From assembly GCF_005048225.1 (NCBI RefSeq), contig NZ_SUNI01000006.1:1-64000 (forward strand): a stretch of 64,000 nucleotides of DNA, read 5' to 3'. Under the pieces are notes generated by a model, which did no database searches, was not told the DNA's origin, and saw only the letters and a program-made list of their open reading frames with translations. The DNA comes from Paracoccus gahaiensis. GTDB taxonomy: Bacteria; Pseudomonadota; Alphaproteobacteria; Rhodobacterales; Rhodobacteraceae. Below, piece by piece: positions 44,397 to 52,098 of the stretch (the stretch's first letter is position 1; the number at the start of each line of letters is the position of its first letter). The position numbers and the translations under genes were made by a program.

Positions 44397-45973
44397 TGCC
44401 CGGCCTCCTGCAGCAGACGGGCCGAGAGCGCGTCGAAATCATGGCCGGTCAGGCTGTCGAAGAGCGCCGCCGCGAAGGGCCCCTGATCGCCGGCGTGAAA
44501 GCCGGTGGGATCGGCGGGCAGGATCGCCAGCCGCCCCGCGCCGTCCAGCTGCGCGGCCAGTTGGCGGAAGGCCGATTCGGGTACCAGCGCATCGCCCAGC
44601 AGAGGCGCCAGCGCGGGCAGCAGCCGCGCCGCATCGCCCCAGCACAGGAAGGCCGGGCGATCCGTGCCGAAGCGCGCGGCGATCCGGCCCGCGCCGCCGG
44701 GCAGGCTGGCCAGCACGTCCAGCGCCAGAACCTGCAGGTCGTGATCCGGCACCTCGCCCCGGACGGGCAGCCGTGCGGCCAGATGGAACAGGATCGAGCT
44801 GCGCGCATGGACCAGCAGCGCCGGGCCCTCGGCCGTGACCGGAGGCTTGGGCGCACAGCCCAGGATGCGGATGCGCGGGCCGCATTCGCGCGCCGCCCCC
44901 GCGATCGCGTCACGCAGATCGGGGGTCAGCGTCGGGCGCAGCAGATGCAGGTCGATGGCGCGGCCTGTCGCCTGGCACAGCCGGCGCAGCACGTCGCGCA
45001 GATCGGGCGCGGCCAGATCGTGATCCAGGATCAGCAGGATGGGCGCATCGCCGGGCAGCGGCGGCGTGTCGGGCATCGCAATCGCCGGCGTGTCCGAGGC
45101 AGCGAGCGTCGCGCGGTGCAGGGCGTCGGCGCCCTCGGGATCCTCCTGCCACATGCGCGCCTCGACCAGCAGCCGCGCGATCTGCGGGGCGGCCACCTGC
45201 GTCAGCGGATGCAGGACCCCCGCATCGGCCAGCTGTCCCGGCAGCATGACCAGCAGCCGCGCGGCGCCGGCTGCGGGTGCGGCAAAGCGGAAGGCGGCCA
45301 GCCAGCCATCCTGCCCGCCATAGACATAGCGGTCGCCATAGGCGGCCAGATCGGTCCGCGTCACGACACCCTGCAGCAGCGTCACCCGCGCCAGCTGCCG
45401 GTCGTCGAAGGCCACCGCGTGCAGCGCCCCTTGGGTGGCGGCGGTGGGCAGGAACCAGCCCGAGGCGACCCCCTGCCCCGCCTCGGCGATCTGGCCCAGA
45501 TCGACGCTCAGCGCATGGGTCTCGGCCTCGGCGGGCAGCGGCCGGGCGGCGCGGATGCGGGTGATCACCGGCCCCGACAGGGCCCGGTCGGGCATCGGCA
45601 CAGACCCCTCGGCCATCAGGCGCAGCAGCGCGAAGAAGGCCTCGTCGACGCCGATCTCGACCATCTTGCGCGCGTCCGTGGCCAGGCGCGCGCCGCCGAT
45701 GCGGGCATGCTCGGCGCCCACGGCCAGGAAGATCTCCTCGGAGGGATCGTCCAGCGCGTCGGGATGACCCGACAGGTCGAAGACCGCCAGATAGCCGAAG
45801 GGCTCCAGCGTGCGCAGGTCGCGCCGCGCGAAGCGGATCAGATGCACCGGCGCCAGCGAGGCCGAACCCGCATGCACCATCAGCGCCGGACGCGGATCCT
45901 GGCTCCAGCCGGCGGCCACGACGCGGCCGCCGGGGCAGGAAAAGCAGAAGTCGACATGCAGTTTCAGGTCCAA
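44393..45973 (-). CDS. Unrecognised protein of the glycan cluster, TTG start
   Basis: A 526-residue protein with no recognised family, signal peptide or membrane helix. The N-terminal third (LKLHVDFCFSCPGGRVVAAG...) looks like an all-beta domain. The rest contains alternating hydrophobic segments such as APILLILDHDLAAPDLRDVLR that could be Rossmann-like. No ATG is placed sensibly: the frame starts with TTG preceded by GGAAAGGG six nucleotides upstream. Being coupled to the GT4 gene, it likely acts in the same glycan pathway. Confidence 0.6.
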   Translation of the reverse strand: MDLKLHVDFCFSCPGGRVVAAGWSQDPRPALMVHAGSASLAPVHLIRFARRDLRTLEPFGYLAVFDLSGHPDALDDPSEEIFLAVGAEHARIGGARLATDARKMVEIGVDEAFFALLRLMAEGSVPMPDRALSGPVITRIRAARPLPAEAETHALSVDLGQIAEAGQGVASGWFLPTAATQGALHAVAFDDRQLARVTLLQGVVTRTDLAAYGDRYVYGGQDGWLAAFRFAAPAAGAARLLVMLPGQLADAGVLHPLTQVAAPQIARLLVEARMWQEDPEGADALHRATLAASDTPAIAMPDTPPLPGDAPILLILDHDLAAPDLRDVLRRLCQATGRAIDLHLLRPTLTPDLRDAIAGAARECGPRIRILGCAPKPPVTAEGPALLVHARSSILFHLAARLPVRGEVPDHDLQVLALDVLASLPGGAGRIAARFGTDRPAFLCWGDAARLLPALAPLLGDALVPESAFRQLAAQLDGAGRLAILPADPTGFHAGDQGPFAAALFDSLTGHDFDALSARLLQEAGQ

Positions 45974-45993
45974 GACGGGCCCTTTCCGGGGGG

Positions 45994-46548
45994 TCAGATC
46001 AGCGTCAGCGCCAGCTTGCGCAGGGTGAAGCGCACGGGCGGCTGGCGCAGGTGGATGACGATGCGACGGTTGGCGACATCATCCGCCGCCTCGGGCAGTT
46101 CCAGCTTGCAGACGGTGGCGCGGTCGTTGCCCAGCAGCCATTCGGTCTGCAGGCTGTCGCGGATCGTGCCGCCATCGGTGAAGTCGCGCAGGAAGACATC
46201 GGCCACGGTCGGCGTGGGGAAGGAGGCATCGGCATCCAGATAGCAGCTGCAGGGGTCCATGGAAGACAGCAGCCCCTCCATGGTCATCCAGGGGGTGCCG
46301 GAATTGCGGAACTCCAGCCCGTCGCCCTCGGGCGTCATCGCGAACTCGCCCCTTGTGTCCTGCGGGATGCAGATGCCGAAGCGCGGCGACAGGCTGTTAT
46401 AGCCTTCGGACAGCAGGGCCTTGGGACGTCCGTCCAGCAGGGCCGCCGCCTCGCCGGTCAGCACCAGCCGGCGGCCCTGAAGGGCGATCAGCAGGTTGGC
46501 CGCCATCTGGAAATTCCGGACCGCGCTGTCATGGATGGTCTGAGGCAT
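45994..46548 (-). CDS. Unrecognised 184-residue protein of the glycan cluster
   Basis: A soluble-looking protein (MPQTIHDSAVRNFQMAANLL at the start) with many beta-favouring segments (GLEFRNSGTPWMTMEGLL, CKLELPEAADD) and no signal peptide or membrane helix. No family is recognised. GGAG precedes the ATG at 46548. It lies between the large double glycosyltransferase gene and the TTG-start gene, all on the minus strand with 14-20 bp gaps, so it belongs to the same operon. Confidence 0.6.
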   Translation of the reverse strand: MPQTIHDSAVRNFQMAANLLIALQGRRLVLTGEAAALLDGRPKALLSEGYNSLSPRFGICIPQDTRGEFAMTPEGDGLEFRNSGTPWMTMEGLLSSMDPCSCYLDADASFPTPTVADVFLRDFTDGGTIRDSLQTEWLLGNDRATVCKLELPEAADDVANRRIVIHLRQPPVRFTLRKLALTLI

Positions 46549-46562
46549 TCTTGAACTCCGTT

Positions 46563-49214
46563 TCAGGAAAACATGTATTTGGGTTGGACCGCCGCAGCCG
46601 GGGTCCCGGCGGGCAGGTCGGACAGCTCCGGCAGCCGCTGGTCCAGCCACGCGCGCAGACCTTCGGTGGCCTCGGTCCAGGTCGGGCTGGTCTCGGCGGC
46701 GGCCTGGGCCATCTCGGCCAGCCGCGCGCGGTCGCCGTCCAGCATCAGGATGCGGGCGACCATCGCTTCGGCGCAGTCCTGCTGCGGGACGACAAAGCCG
46801 TTCCGGCCATCCTCGATCGCCTCGCGCACCGCCCCCGCCTCGGCCACGATCGGCACCACGCCGCAGCGCTGCGCCTCCAGCACCGACAAGGGCAGCCCCT
46901 CGTAGAGCGAGGGCAGGATCAGGATGTCGGTCTGGCTGAGCAGCTGCGAGATCGCCGCCGGTCCGCGCACGGCGCCCAGAAAGCGCGTCTCGGAGGGCCA
47001 GCTGAGCATCGCGCCATCCGCCTCGACGACCGAGCGCCCGGCCACCGACAGGGTGATGCGCGGCGCCTGATCGGCCAGCGCGCGGGCGATGGCGCAGACC
47101 CGGTCGATGCCCTTCTGCTTGTCCAGACGGCCCATGAACAGCACGCGCAGCGGCTGGCGGCGGGCCCGGGCGGTGACGCGCGCGGCGGTCAGGAAGCCTT
47201 GCTCGGCCCGCGACATCGGATAGCCCGGCGCGTTGACAACGGCCATCAGCTTCTCGCGTGGCACGCCATTGGCATGCATCCAGGTCATCAGCCGGGTCGA
47301 GCAGGTCAGGAACAGATCATAGGCCTGCTCATAGGCCAGGGCCAGATGCGGCGGCCCATAGGCGCGGCCATAGGTCGAGCGTTCGACCAGATGCTCGTGA
47401 TCGATCATCAGCACGCCCCGGCGCCGCAGCCGGTCGGCGACCTTGTGCAGGGCTGCGGAATGGGCATTGATGACCACGTCCATCCCTCCCAGAAGGCCCA
47501 TCAGGTCGGTGCCCTCGGCGCCCTGCCCCCATCGGGGTTCGGCGGTGCCCAGGAACTCGTCGCCGCTCCAGTCCAGCGCGTTGCTGTCGGCCTGCCAGGT
47601 GATCGTGGCGAAGGGCTCCAGCGACCAGGGGTCGGTGTCGATGGGACGGTCGCTGAGCACGACCAGATGCATCCGGTGGCCCGCCGCCGACAGCTCGCGC
47701 GCGATGCTGGCCGCGACGCGCTCGACGCCGCCGATGTTGAAGATCGGCAGCACCAGGGCGATGTCATGCCTGCCCTTGGCGCGCAGCAGCGGGAAGGTCA
47801 CCCCGCCATCGACGGCATTCCGGGGGATCTGCACGGTGCGGTCGCGGCTGATCGCGGCGCCGGGATCGCGCCAGCCCCATCCGGTCTGCAGCGCCGCCAG
47901 ATAGGGGCTGCGCACCAGCGCCAGCATGGTCCCGCGCAGGACCTCGCCCGCCGCCGCCCCGCCGGCCAGCCCGCCCACATGGGCCGGCGCCCGCAGCGTC
48001 CAGCTGGAGACATCCTCCTGCGAGGGCACCAGATCCAGCTTGCGCAGCCGGTCCTCGACCCCGCGCCGCACCCAGTCCTGCGCGGTGGAGAGGCGCAGGC
48101 AGATCGCGTCGGGCGTGCGGTCGGGATTGCCGCTGTCGGTGGCGATGTCATGGCCGCCGTCGGGATGGCGGTCCAGGAACAGCAGGTCCAGATCATGCGG
48201 ATTGCGCAGCGCCCGGCGCTCGAAATTCCACAACACGCCATGCAGCAGACGCGCCTGACGCAGATGATCCTCGACCCCCTCGCGCAGGAAGATCAGATGC
48301 GCAGGCGCGTGGTTCGCATGCGGATCGGCCATCGCCGCCAGCACCATGCGTTCGAACTCGGGCGTGGCGACCGGGGTCTGGTGATCGGGATCGACGCAGG
48401 TGGACACGGTGCGCCCCTCGCCGGTGATCAGCGCGAAGCGCGGAAAGCTGGCGGCCTCCAGCGCGACCAGCGCGGCCGGGTTGAACAGCCACTTATGCTT
48501 GCGGCGCAGGAAGCGGCGCAGATCCTGATCGACCTCGTGGGAATGGCTCAGCATGCTGGCCGGGCGCTTGCGATAGAGAAGCAGCGGCCGGCGGGCCGAG
48601 CGTCCGGTGAAGCCTGCCTTGGCCGCCTGCAGCCAGAAATCCCAATCCTCATAGCCCTGCCGCATCTCCTCGTCGAAGCGCAGCCCCGCGTCGAAGACCC
48701 GGCGCCGGATCAGGCTGCCCGCGTCGCATTGGTTGGCCTCGGCCTGCAGCAGCGGGCTGAAGACCGGCTCGGTGCGATAGTTGCCGGCCTGTCCGAAGAA
48801 GTCGAACTCGGGATAGAACCAGTCGTGATCGCGATGCGTCTCCAGCAGATGGCGCATGGTCAGCCCGGCGCGCTCGGCCAGCAGGTTGTCGCTGTCCAGA
48901 AGAAAGATCGCGTCCAGCCCCGGATCCAGCCGCAGCGCCGCCTCGATGCCGCGGTTGCGGGCCGAGGACAGCCCGCCATTGGCATGGTGCAGCACCAGCA
49001 TCTGCGCGCCCATCCGCGCCTGCCAGTCGTCCAGGCATTGCCGCGTCTCGGCATAGGGGCAGCCGTCATCCACCACGATCAGCCGCAGGATCACGCCCTC
49101 GGCCATCTCGCGGCGGACCGAGGCGATGGCGTCGTCCAGCAGCACCGGGTGTCCCTTGACGGGAATGACCACGGTGACCTGCGGGGGGACCAGACGGATC
49201 GGGCTGTGCTGCAT
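46563..49214 (-). CDS. Two-domain glycosyltransferase, GT2 plus GT4
   Basis: An 883-residue protein with two catalytic domains. An N-terminal GT2 domain (about 1-290) has VTVVIPVKGHPVLLDDAIAS, LIVVDDGCP, NGGLSSARNRGIE and FLLDSDN. A C-terminal GT4 domain (from about 470) has ALVLPIFNIGGVERVAASIA, VLFMGRLDKQKGIDRV and the donor-site PSLYEGLPLSVLEAQRCGVVPI. A middle region has no recognised motif. One chain could add two sugars in succession. The start at 49214 overlaps the previous stop by one base (TGATG). Confidence 0.82.
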   Translation of the reverse strand: MQHSPIRLVPPQVTVVIPVKGHPVLLDDAIASVRREMAEGVILRLIVVDDGCPYAETRQCLDDWQARMGAQMLVLHHANGGLSSARNRGIEAALRLDPGLDAIFLLDSDNLLAERAGLTMRHLLETHRDHDWFYPEFDFFGQAGNYRTEPVFSPLLQAEANQCDAGSLIRRRVFDAGLRFDEEMRQGYEDWDFWLQAAKAGFTGRSARRPLLLYRKRPASMLSHSHEVDQDLRRFLRRKHKWLFNPAALVALEAASFPRFALITGEGRTVSTCVDPDHQTPVATPEFERMVLAAMADPHANHAPAHLIFLREGVEDHLRQARLLHGVLWNFERRALRNPHDLDLLFLDRHPDGGHDIATDSGNPDRTPDAICLRLSTAQDWVRRGVEDRLRKLDLVPSQEDVSSWTLRAPAHVGGLAGGAAAGEVLRGTMLALVRSPYLAALQTGWGWRDPGAAISRDRTVQIPRNAVDGGVTFPLLRAKGRHDIALVLPIFNIGGVERVAASIARELSAAGHRMHLVVLSDRPIDTDPWSLEPFATITWQADSNALDWSGDEFLGTAEPRWGQGAEGTDLMGLLGGMDVVINAHSAALHKVADRLRRRGVLMIDHEHLVERSTYGRAYGPPHLALAYEQAYDLFLTCSTRLMTWMHANGVPREKLMAVVNAPGYPMSRAEQGFLTAARVTARARRQPLRVLFMGRLDKQKGIDRVCAIARALADQAPRITLSVAGRSVVEADGAMLSWPSETRFLGAVRGPAAISQLLSQTDILILPSLYEGLPLSVLEAQRCGVVPIVAEAGAVREAIEDGRNGFVVPQQDCAEAMVARILMLDGDRARLAEMAQAAAETSPTWTEATEGLRAWLDQRLPELSDLPAGTPAAAVQPKYMFS

Positions 49215-50599
49215 CACAGATCCTCCTCGGCGGCGCGCTGGCCGGTCACGGCGCGAAAGCTGCGGAACAAGCCCCAGCTGTGATCGTTCGGCAGGTCCTG
49301 CGCCAGCGAGGTGGCCAGATAGATGTCGGCCCGGTCGGTGATCGGCGCGGTGGGCACGCAATGGACCTGCGCCCAGCCCGCCGCCGGCAGGCCGTGCACC
49401 CAGGCCCCCAGGCAGCTTTCCCAGATCCCGTCGCGGCTGATCGCCCCCTGCGGCGTGACGCCGATGGCAAAGTTCAGGTTGGGCGAGCGCGCATGACCCG
49501 CCGTCACCACCGCCGACAGCTGCAGCAGCCCCCGCATCGGCACGTCGCGGATCACCGCGCAGACCGGGCCGCTGCGCGAGGGATGGACCATGATCGCATC
49601 CTCGGCCTCCCAGAAATCGGCGGTGATGTAATCCATCGCCGAGGTCGGCATCGCGAAGATCTCGGGCGCCGGCAGTGCCGAGGGCTGCAGCACCCGCGCG
49701 GTCATCTCTAGGCGCGGATCGATCATCGGCTTCTCGCGCCGCTCGGGGATCGAGGCGCCCGCCAGCGCCTTCCAGACCCGCAGCGCCAGCACCTGATCGC
49801 CGGGCATCGTCTCGCCCTGGGCACAGAAACGGGCATCGGGCATGCGCATCCCCAATCCCACGACCAGCCGCGCGGGCCCCAGATTGCGCAGCACCAGCGA
49901 GCAGTTGCGCGCATCCCCCTGCACCGCCATCGGCAGGGCAAAGCGCACCCAGCCCGACCCGATGCGCATCTCGTCGGGGATCTCGGTCAGCGCGTGCTCG
50001 TCGCCGGTGCTGTCCTGCAGCAGCACCTGCAACTCGCAAGTCTGCGCATGCACGCGCTCGGGCAGCCATAGGTCGATCGCGGTGATGCTGACGATGTTCA
50101 GGGGCAGCAGCTGGCTGACCCAGCTCTCGGCCTCCAGTTCGGTCATGGCGCCCGAGGGCTCCCAATGCAGCGAGCGCGCGACATGCGGATTGCCGAGCGC
50201 GTGCAGGAAGCTTTCGATCTCGCGGAACCGCACCGCGCCCGAGATGTTCTCGCGCCGCAGCATCGCCGCCGATTCGCGCGAGGCCGCCGCCGCCGTCTCG
50301 CTGCGCTGCAGCCGCTCGACCAGAAGGGCGGTGACCCGCTCGGCCAGCAGTTCGGGATGTTCCGGATCGACCTCGATCACCGGAAGGCCGTGTTGCCCGC
50401 TCTCCGACAGCCGCTGCGCCTGCGCCGCACCCGCCCCCAGAGGGATCAGCTGCGCCAGGCAGGTGCGCCCGGGGCTGGGCCGGTCGCTGGCGGCAAGGTC
50501 CAGCATGCCGATCAGGGTCGGGGGCAGGTGGCGTTCCAGAAGTCCGTCACAGACGCGGGCGAGCGTAGGGTCAACCGCAATCGAATAGGCAAAGGTCAT
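49214..50599 (-). CDS. Unrecognised 461-residue protein, first gene of the glycan cluster
   Basis: A soluble protein with no signal peptide. The N-terminus (TFAYSIAVDPTLARVCDGLL) leads into a helical segment with several heptad-like leucines and arginines (about 85-125), then a long beta-rich C-terminal part (for example VSITAIDLWLPERVHAQTCELQVLL and CSLVLRNLGPARLVVGLGMR) that could bind carbohydrate. No family is recognised. It leads the operon and is coupled to the double glycosyltransferase gene. Confidence 0.6.
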   Translation of the reverse strand: MTFAYSIAVDPTLARVCDGLLERHLPPTLIGMLDLAASDRPSPGRTCLAQLIPLGAGAAQAQRLSESGQHGLPVIEVDPEHPELLAERVTALLVERLQRSETAAAASRESAAMLRRENISGAVRFREIESFLHALGNPHVARSLHWEPSGAMTELEAESWVSQLLPLNIVSITAIDLWLPERVHAQTCELQVLLQDSTGDEHALTEIPDEMRIGSGWVRFALPMAVQGDARNCSLVLRNLGPARLVVGLGMRMPDARFCAQGETMPGDQVLALRVWKALAGASIPERREKPMIDPRLEMTARVLQPSALPAPEIFAMPTSAMDYITADFWEAEDAIMVHPSRSGPVCAVIRDVPMRGLLQLSAVVTAGHARSPNLNFAIGVTPQGAISRDGIWESCLGAWVHGLPAAGWAQVHCVPTAPITDRADIYLATSLAQDLPNDHSWGLFRSFRAVTGQRAAEEDL

Positions 50600-50618
50600 C
50601 GGACCGTTCCACTGTTTT

Positions 50619-50646
50619 AAACATATGTTTTTCGGGTGCCGAAAAA
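50619..50646. promoter_or_regulatory. Two adjacent dyads upstream of the glycan operon
   Basis: AAACATATGTTT (50619-50630) is a perfect 12-bp palindrome. It overlaps a second dyad, TTTTTCGG (50628-50635) / CCGAAAAA (50639-50646) with spacer GTG. They lie 20-47 bp upstream of the first gene of the cluster. The first looks like an operator and the second could also fold as a terminator or attenuator hairpin. Confidence 0.45.
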
Positions 50647-50800
50647 GCGAGAACTGGTTAGGCCAACTATGGTCTCCGGCGCATTCACCTATCCAAATAG
50701 ACAGGATGGTTCAGCGGGCGCAAGGGGGTAAACAAATGACAATTTCACGTCGGTTCCCTGCATCACACAGTTTTGTTCAAATATTTTTACGCATCTCCAA

Positions 50801-50817
50801 GGGCTTGAGACAAGCCC
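50801..50817 (-). terminator. Hairpin downstream of the replicase gene
   Basis: GGGCTTG (50801-50807) and CAAGCCC (50811-50817) pair perfectly around AGA. It lies 145 bp past the replicase stop on the minus strand. No U-tract follows, so this is a tentative terminator. Confidence 0.35.
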
Positions 50818-50961
50818 CCCGGGGCCCAGAAAAGGCGCGATGTGTGGATTTTTTGCACTACGTGAATTTTTTAGCAGTCCGGTGCCGGATTTGTCACCAT
50901 CCCGATGTTTCTCGACGCCATTCAACCAGAACGTGCATAATGCGCAAATACCGGGTGCCGA

Positions 50962-51645
50962 TCAATCCACGCGCACGGCCTGCAGCCCGGCATCCGCCCG
51001 GCGCGCGGCCATCTGCAACCGCCCCAGCAGATGCGTGCGCACATAGGTCGCGTGAAAGCGCGAGGGCGCGGCCAGATGCAGCACGCCCGCGCCCTGCCCC
51101 GTCTCGACCAGGCCCGCGAACCAGGCCTCGAACAGTGCCGGGTCCTCGGCCTGCAACCGGTCGCGAATCATCGCCCAGACCCCCTGCCCCGCCGGGACGG
51201 GGTCGGCGCGGCGGAACGGCACGACATTCGGCCCCCCCTCCTCGGCCAGAGAGGGTTCGCGGCCCGTCATGCGGGCCACGTAATCCTCGCCGACATTGGG
51301 CCAGGCCGGGCGGCTGTCCAGCAGGATCCGCTCCAGATCCATCCCCAGAACCGACACCCGCCCCCGGGCACCCTGCCGCTTGACGGTGATCCATCCCAAG
51401 CCCCGCAACCGCGCCATGTCGCGCTTGACCGTGCGCTCGTCCACGCACCACAGCCGCGCGATCTCGCGCTGGCCCACGGTCAGCTCGTTCTTCTGCCAAT
51501 TGTAGCGGGTCGTGATCAGCGCCATCAGCCGCAGGACCAGCCGCTGCCGATGCGCATCGCCCGCCAAGGCATGCGCCATCAACGCCGACAGGATGTCGTA
51601 TTTCTTGGCCGCGGCCTCACGGCCGACCGGACGGACGATCTGCAT
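50962..51645 (-). CDS. Plasmid replication initiator with DnaA N-terminal-like domain (DnaA-like replicase)
   Basis: A 227-residue protein. The N-terminal half has a helix-turn-helix region (ELTVGQREIARLWCVDERTVKRDMARLRGLGWI, read in two parts, about 64-96). The C-terminal about 75 residues (VWAMIRDRLQAEDPALFEAW, then LHLAAPSRFHATYVRTHLL) resemble DnaA domain I. This architecture is that of the DnaA-like replicases described for Rhodobacterales plasmids, which are usually encoded next to parAB. GGAG precedes the ATG at 51645. The ATPase part of true DnaA is absent, so this is not chromosomal dnaA. Confidence 0.8.
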   Translation of the reverse strand: MQIVRPVGREAAAKKYDILSALMAHALAGDAHRQRLVLRLMALITTRYNWQKNELTVGQREIARLWCVDERTVKRDMARLRGLGWITVKRQGARGRVSVLGMDLERILLDSRPAWPNVGEDYVARMTGREPSLAEEGGPNVVPFRRADPVPAGQGVWAMIRDRLQAEDPALFEAWFAGLVETGQGAGVLHLAAPSRFHATYVRTHLLGRLQMAARRADAGLQAVRVD

Positions 51646-51833
51646 CACGGCTCCTGCCTGCCGGGGGGTCCGGCCTTGTGTCGGAGGGCGAGGTCTTGTG
51701 CGAGTGCAAACGCCTTTCACCATCCTGCCGGCATTAGCGTCCTAAAACGCGATCCTGTCAAGCAGATCGCCCTGTTGCGCCCTGCAACGCTCGCTGCCCC
51801 CTCTCAAAAATGGGTATCATTGGTATAGGAGGC

Positions 51834-51916
51834 CGCTCTGGCTGTCCCCCATTACGCTCTGGATGTCCCCTGATCCGGGGCGCCCTGCCCTACCCTGTCC
51901 CCCAATCCGGGGCGCC
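51834..51916. repeat. Iteron-like direct repeats
   Basis: CGCTCTGGCTGTCCCC (51834-51849) is repeated with one change at 51855-51870, 21 bp on. TGTCCCC-NN-ATCCGGGGCGCC occurs at 51864-51884 and 51896-51916, 32 bp apart (three turns). TGTCCCC is thus present three times. Spacing in whole helical turns and position next to the replicase gene suggest initiator-binding iterons. Confidence 0.6.
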
Positions 51917-52009
51917 GCAGCGCTCCTTCCCGGAGCACCGCGAAGCGGGAGACAGCGCGCGTTGCACAGGCGATTCGCGCAACAGGGGCTGGAATTGGTG
52001 TATTCTTGG

Positions 52010-52039
52010 TGTTCAGTGAACAAGGCTTTTGCCAAAAGC
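52010..52039. promoter_or_regulatory. Dyads upstream of parA
   Basis: TGTTCAGTGAACA (52010-52022) is a perfect dyad around a central G, followed by GCTTTT (52025-52030) / AAAAGC (52034-52039). They lie 60-90 bp upstream of the parA start, where ParA-type autorepression commonly acts. The role is inferred from position. Confidence 0.4.
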
Positions 52040-52098
52040 GCAAATCGCGCGTAAAACCGGGATCAGCAACAATCAGCGTCCTCGGAAACAGGCACAAC

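Larger units (their letters stand above)
50600..50961. other. Intergenic region between the glycan cluster and the replicase gene
   Basis: A 362-bp gap without a convincing ORF, AT-richer than its surroundings. The left end carries dyads in the likely promoter of the glycan operon, and the middle carries a hairpin that may end the replicase transcript. Confidence 0.6.
51646..52098. other. Putative replication origin region between the replicase and parA
   Basis: A 453-bp gap with no ORF of note, between the divergent replicase and parA genes. It holds iteron-like direct repeats (51834-51916), small GTTGC/GCAAC dyads (51774-51788 and 51961-51983) and dyads near parA. This is the expected place for the origin of a DnaA-like replicon. 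Confidence 0.6.

Noticed and set aside
50962-51645. Chromosomal dnaA.
   Set aside because: The protein is 227 residues and lacks the AAA+ ATPase and domain IV; only a domain I-like segment is present, beside plasmid-type parAB.
51834-51916. A CRISPR array.
   Set aside because: Only two to three short, imperfect repeats at irregular spacing occur, with no cas gene; iterons explain them better.
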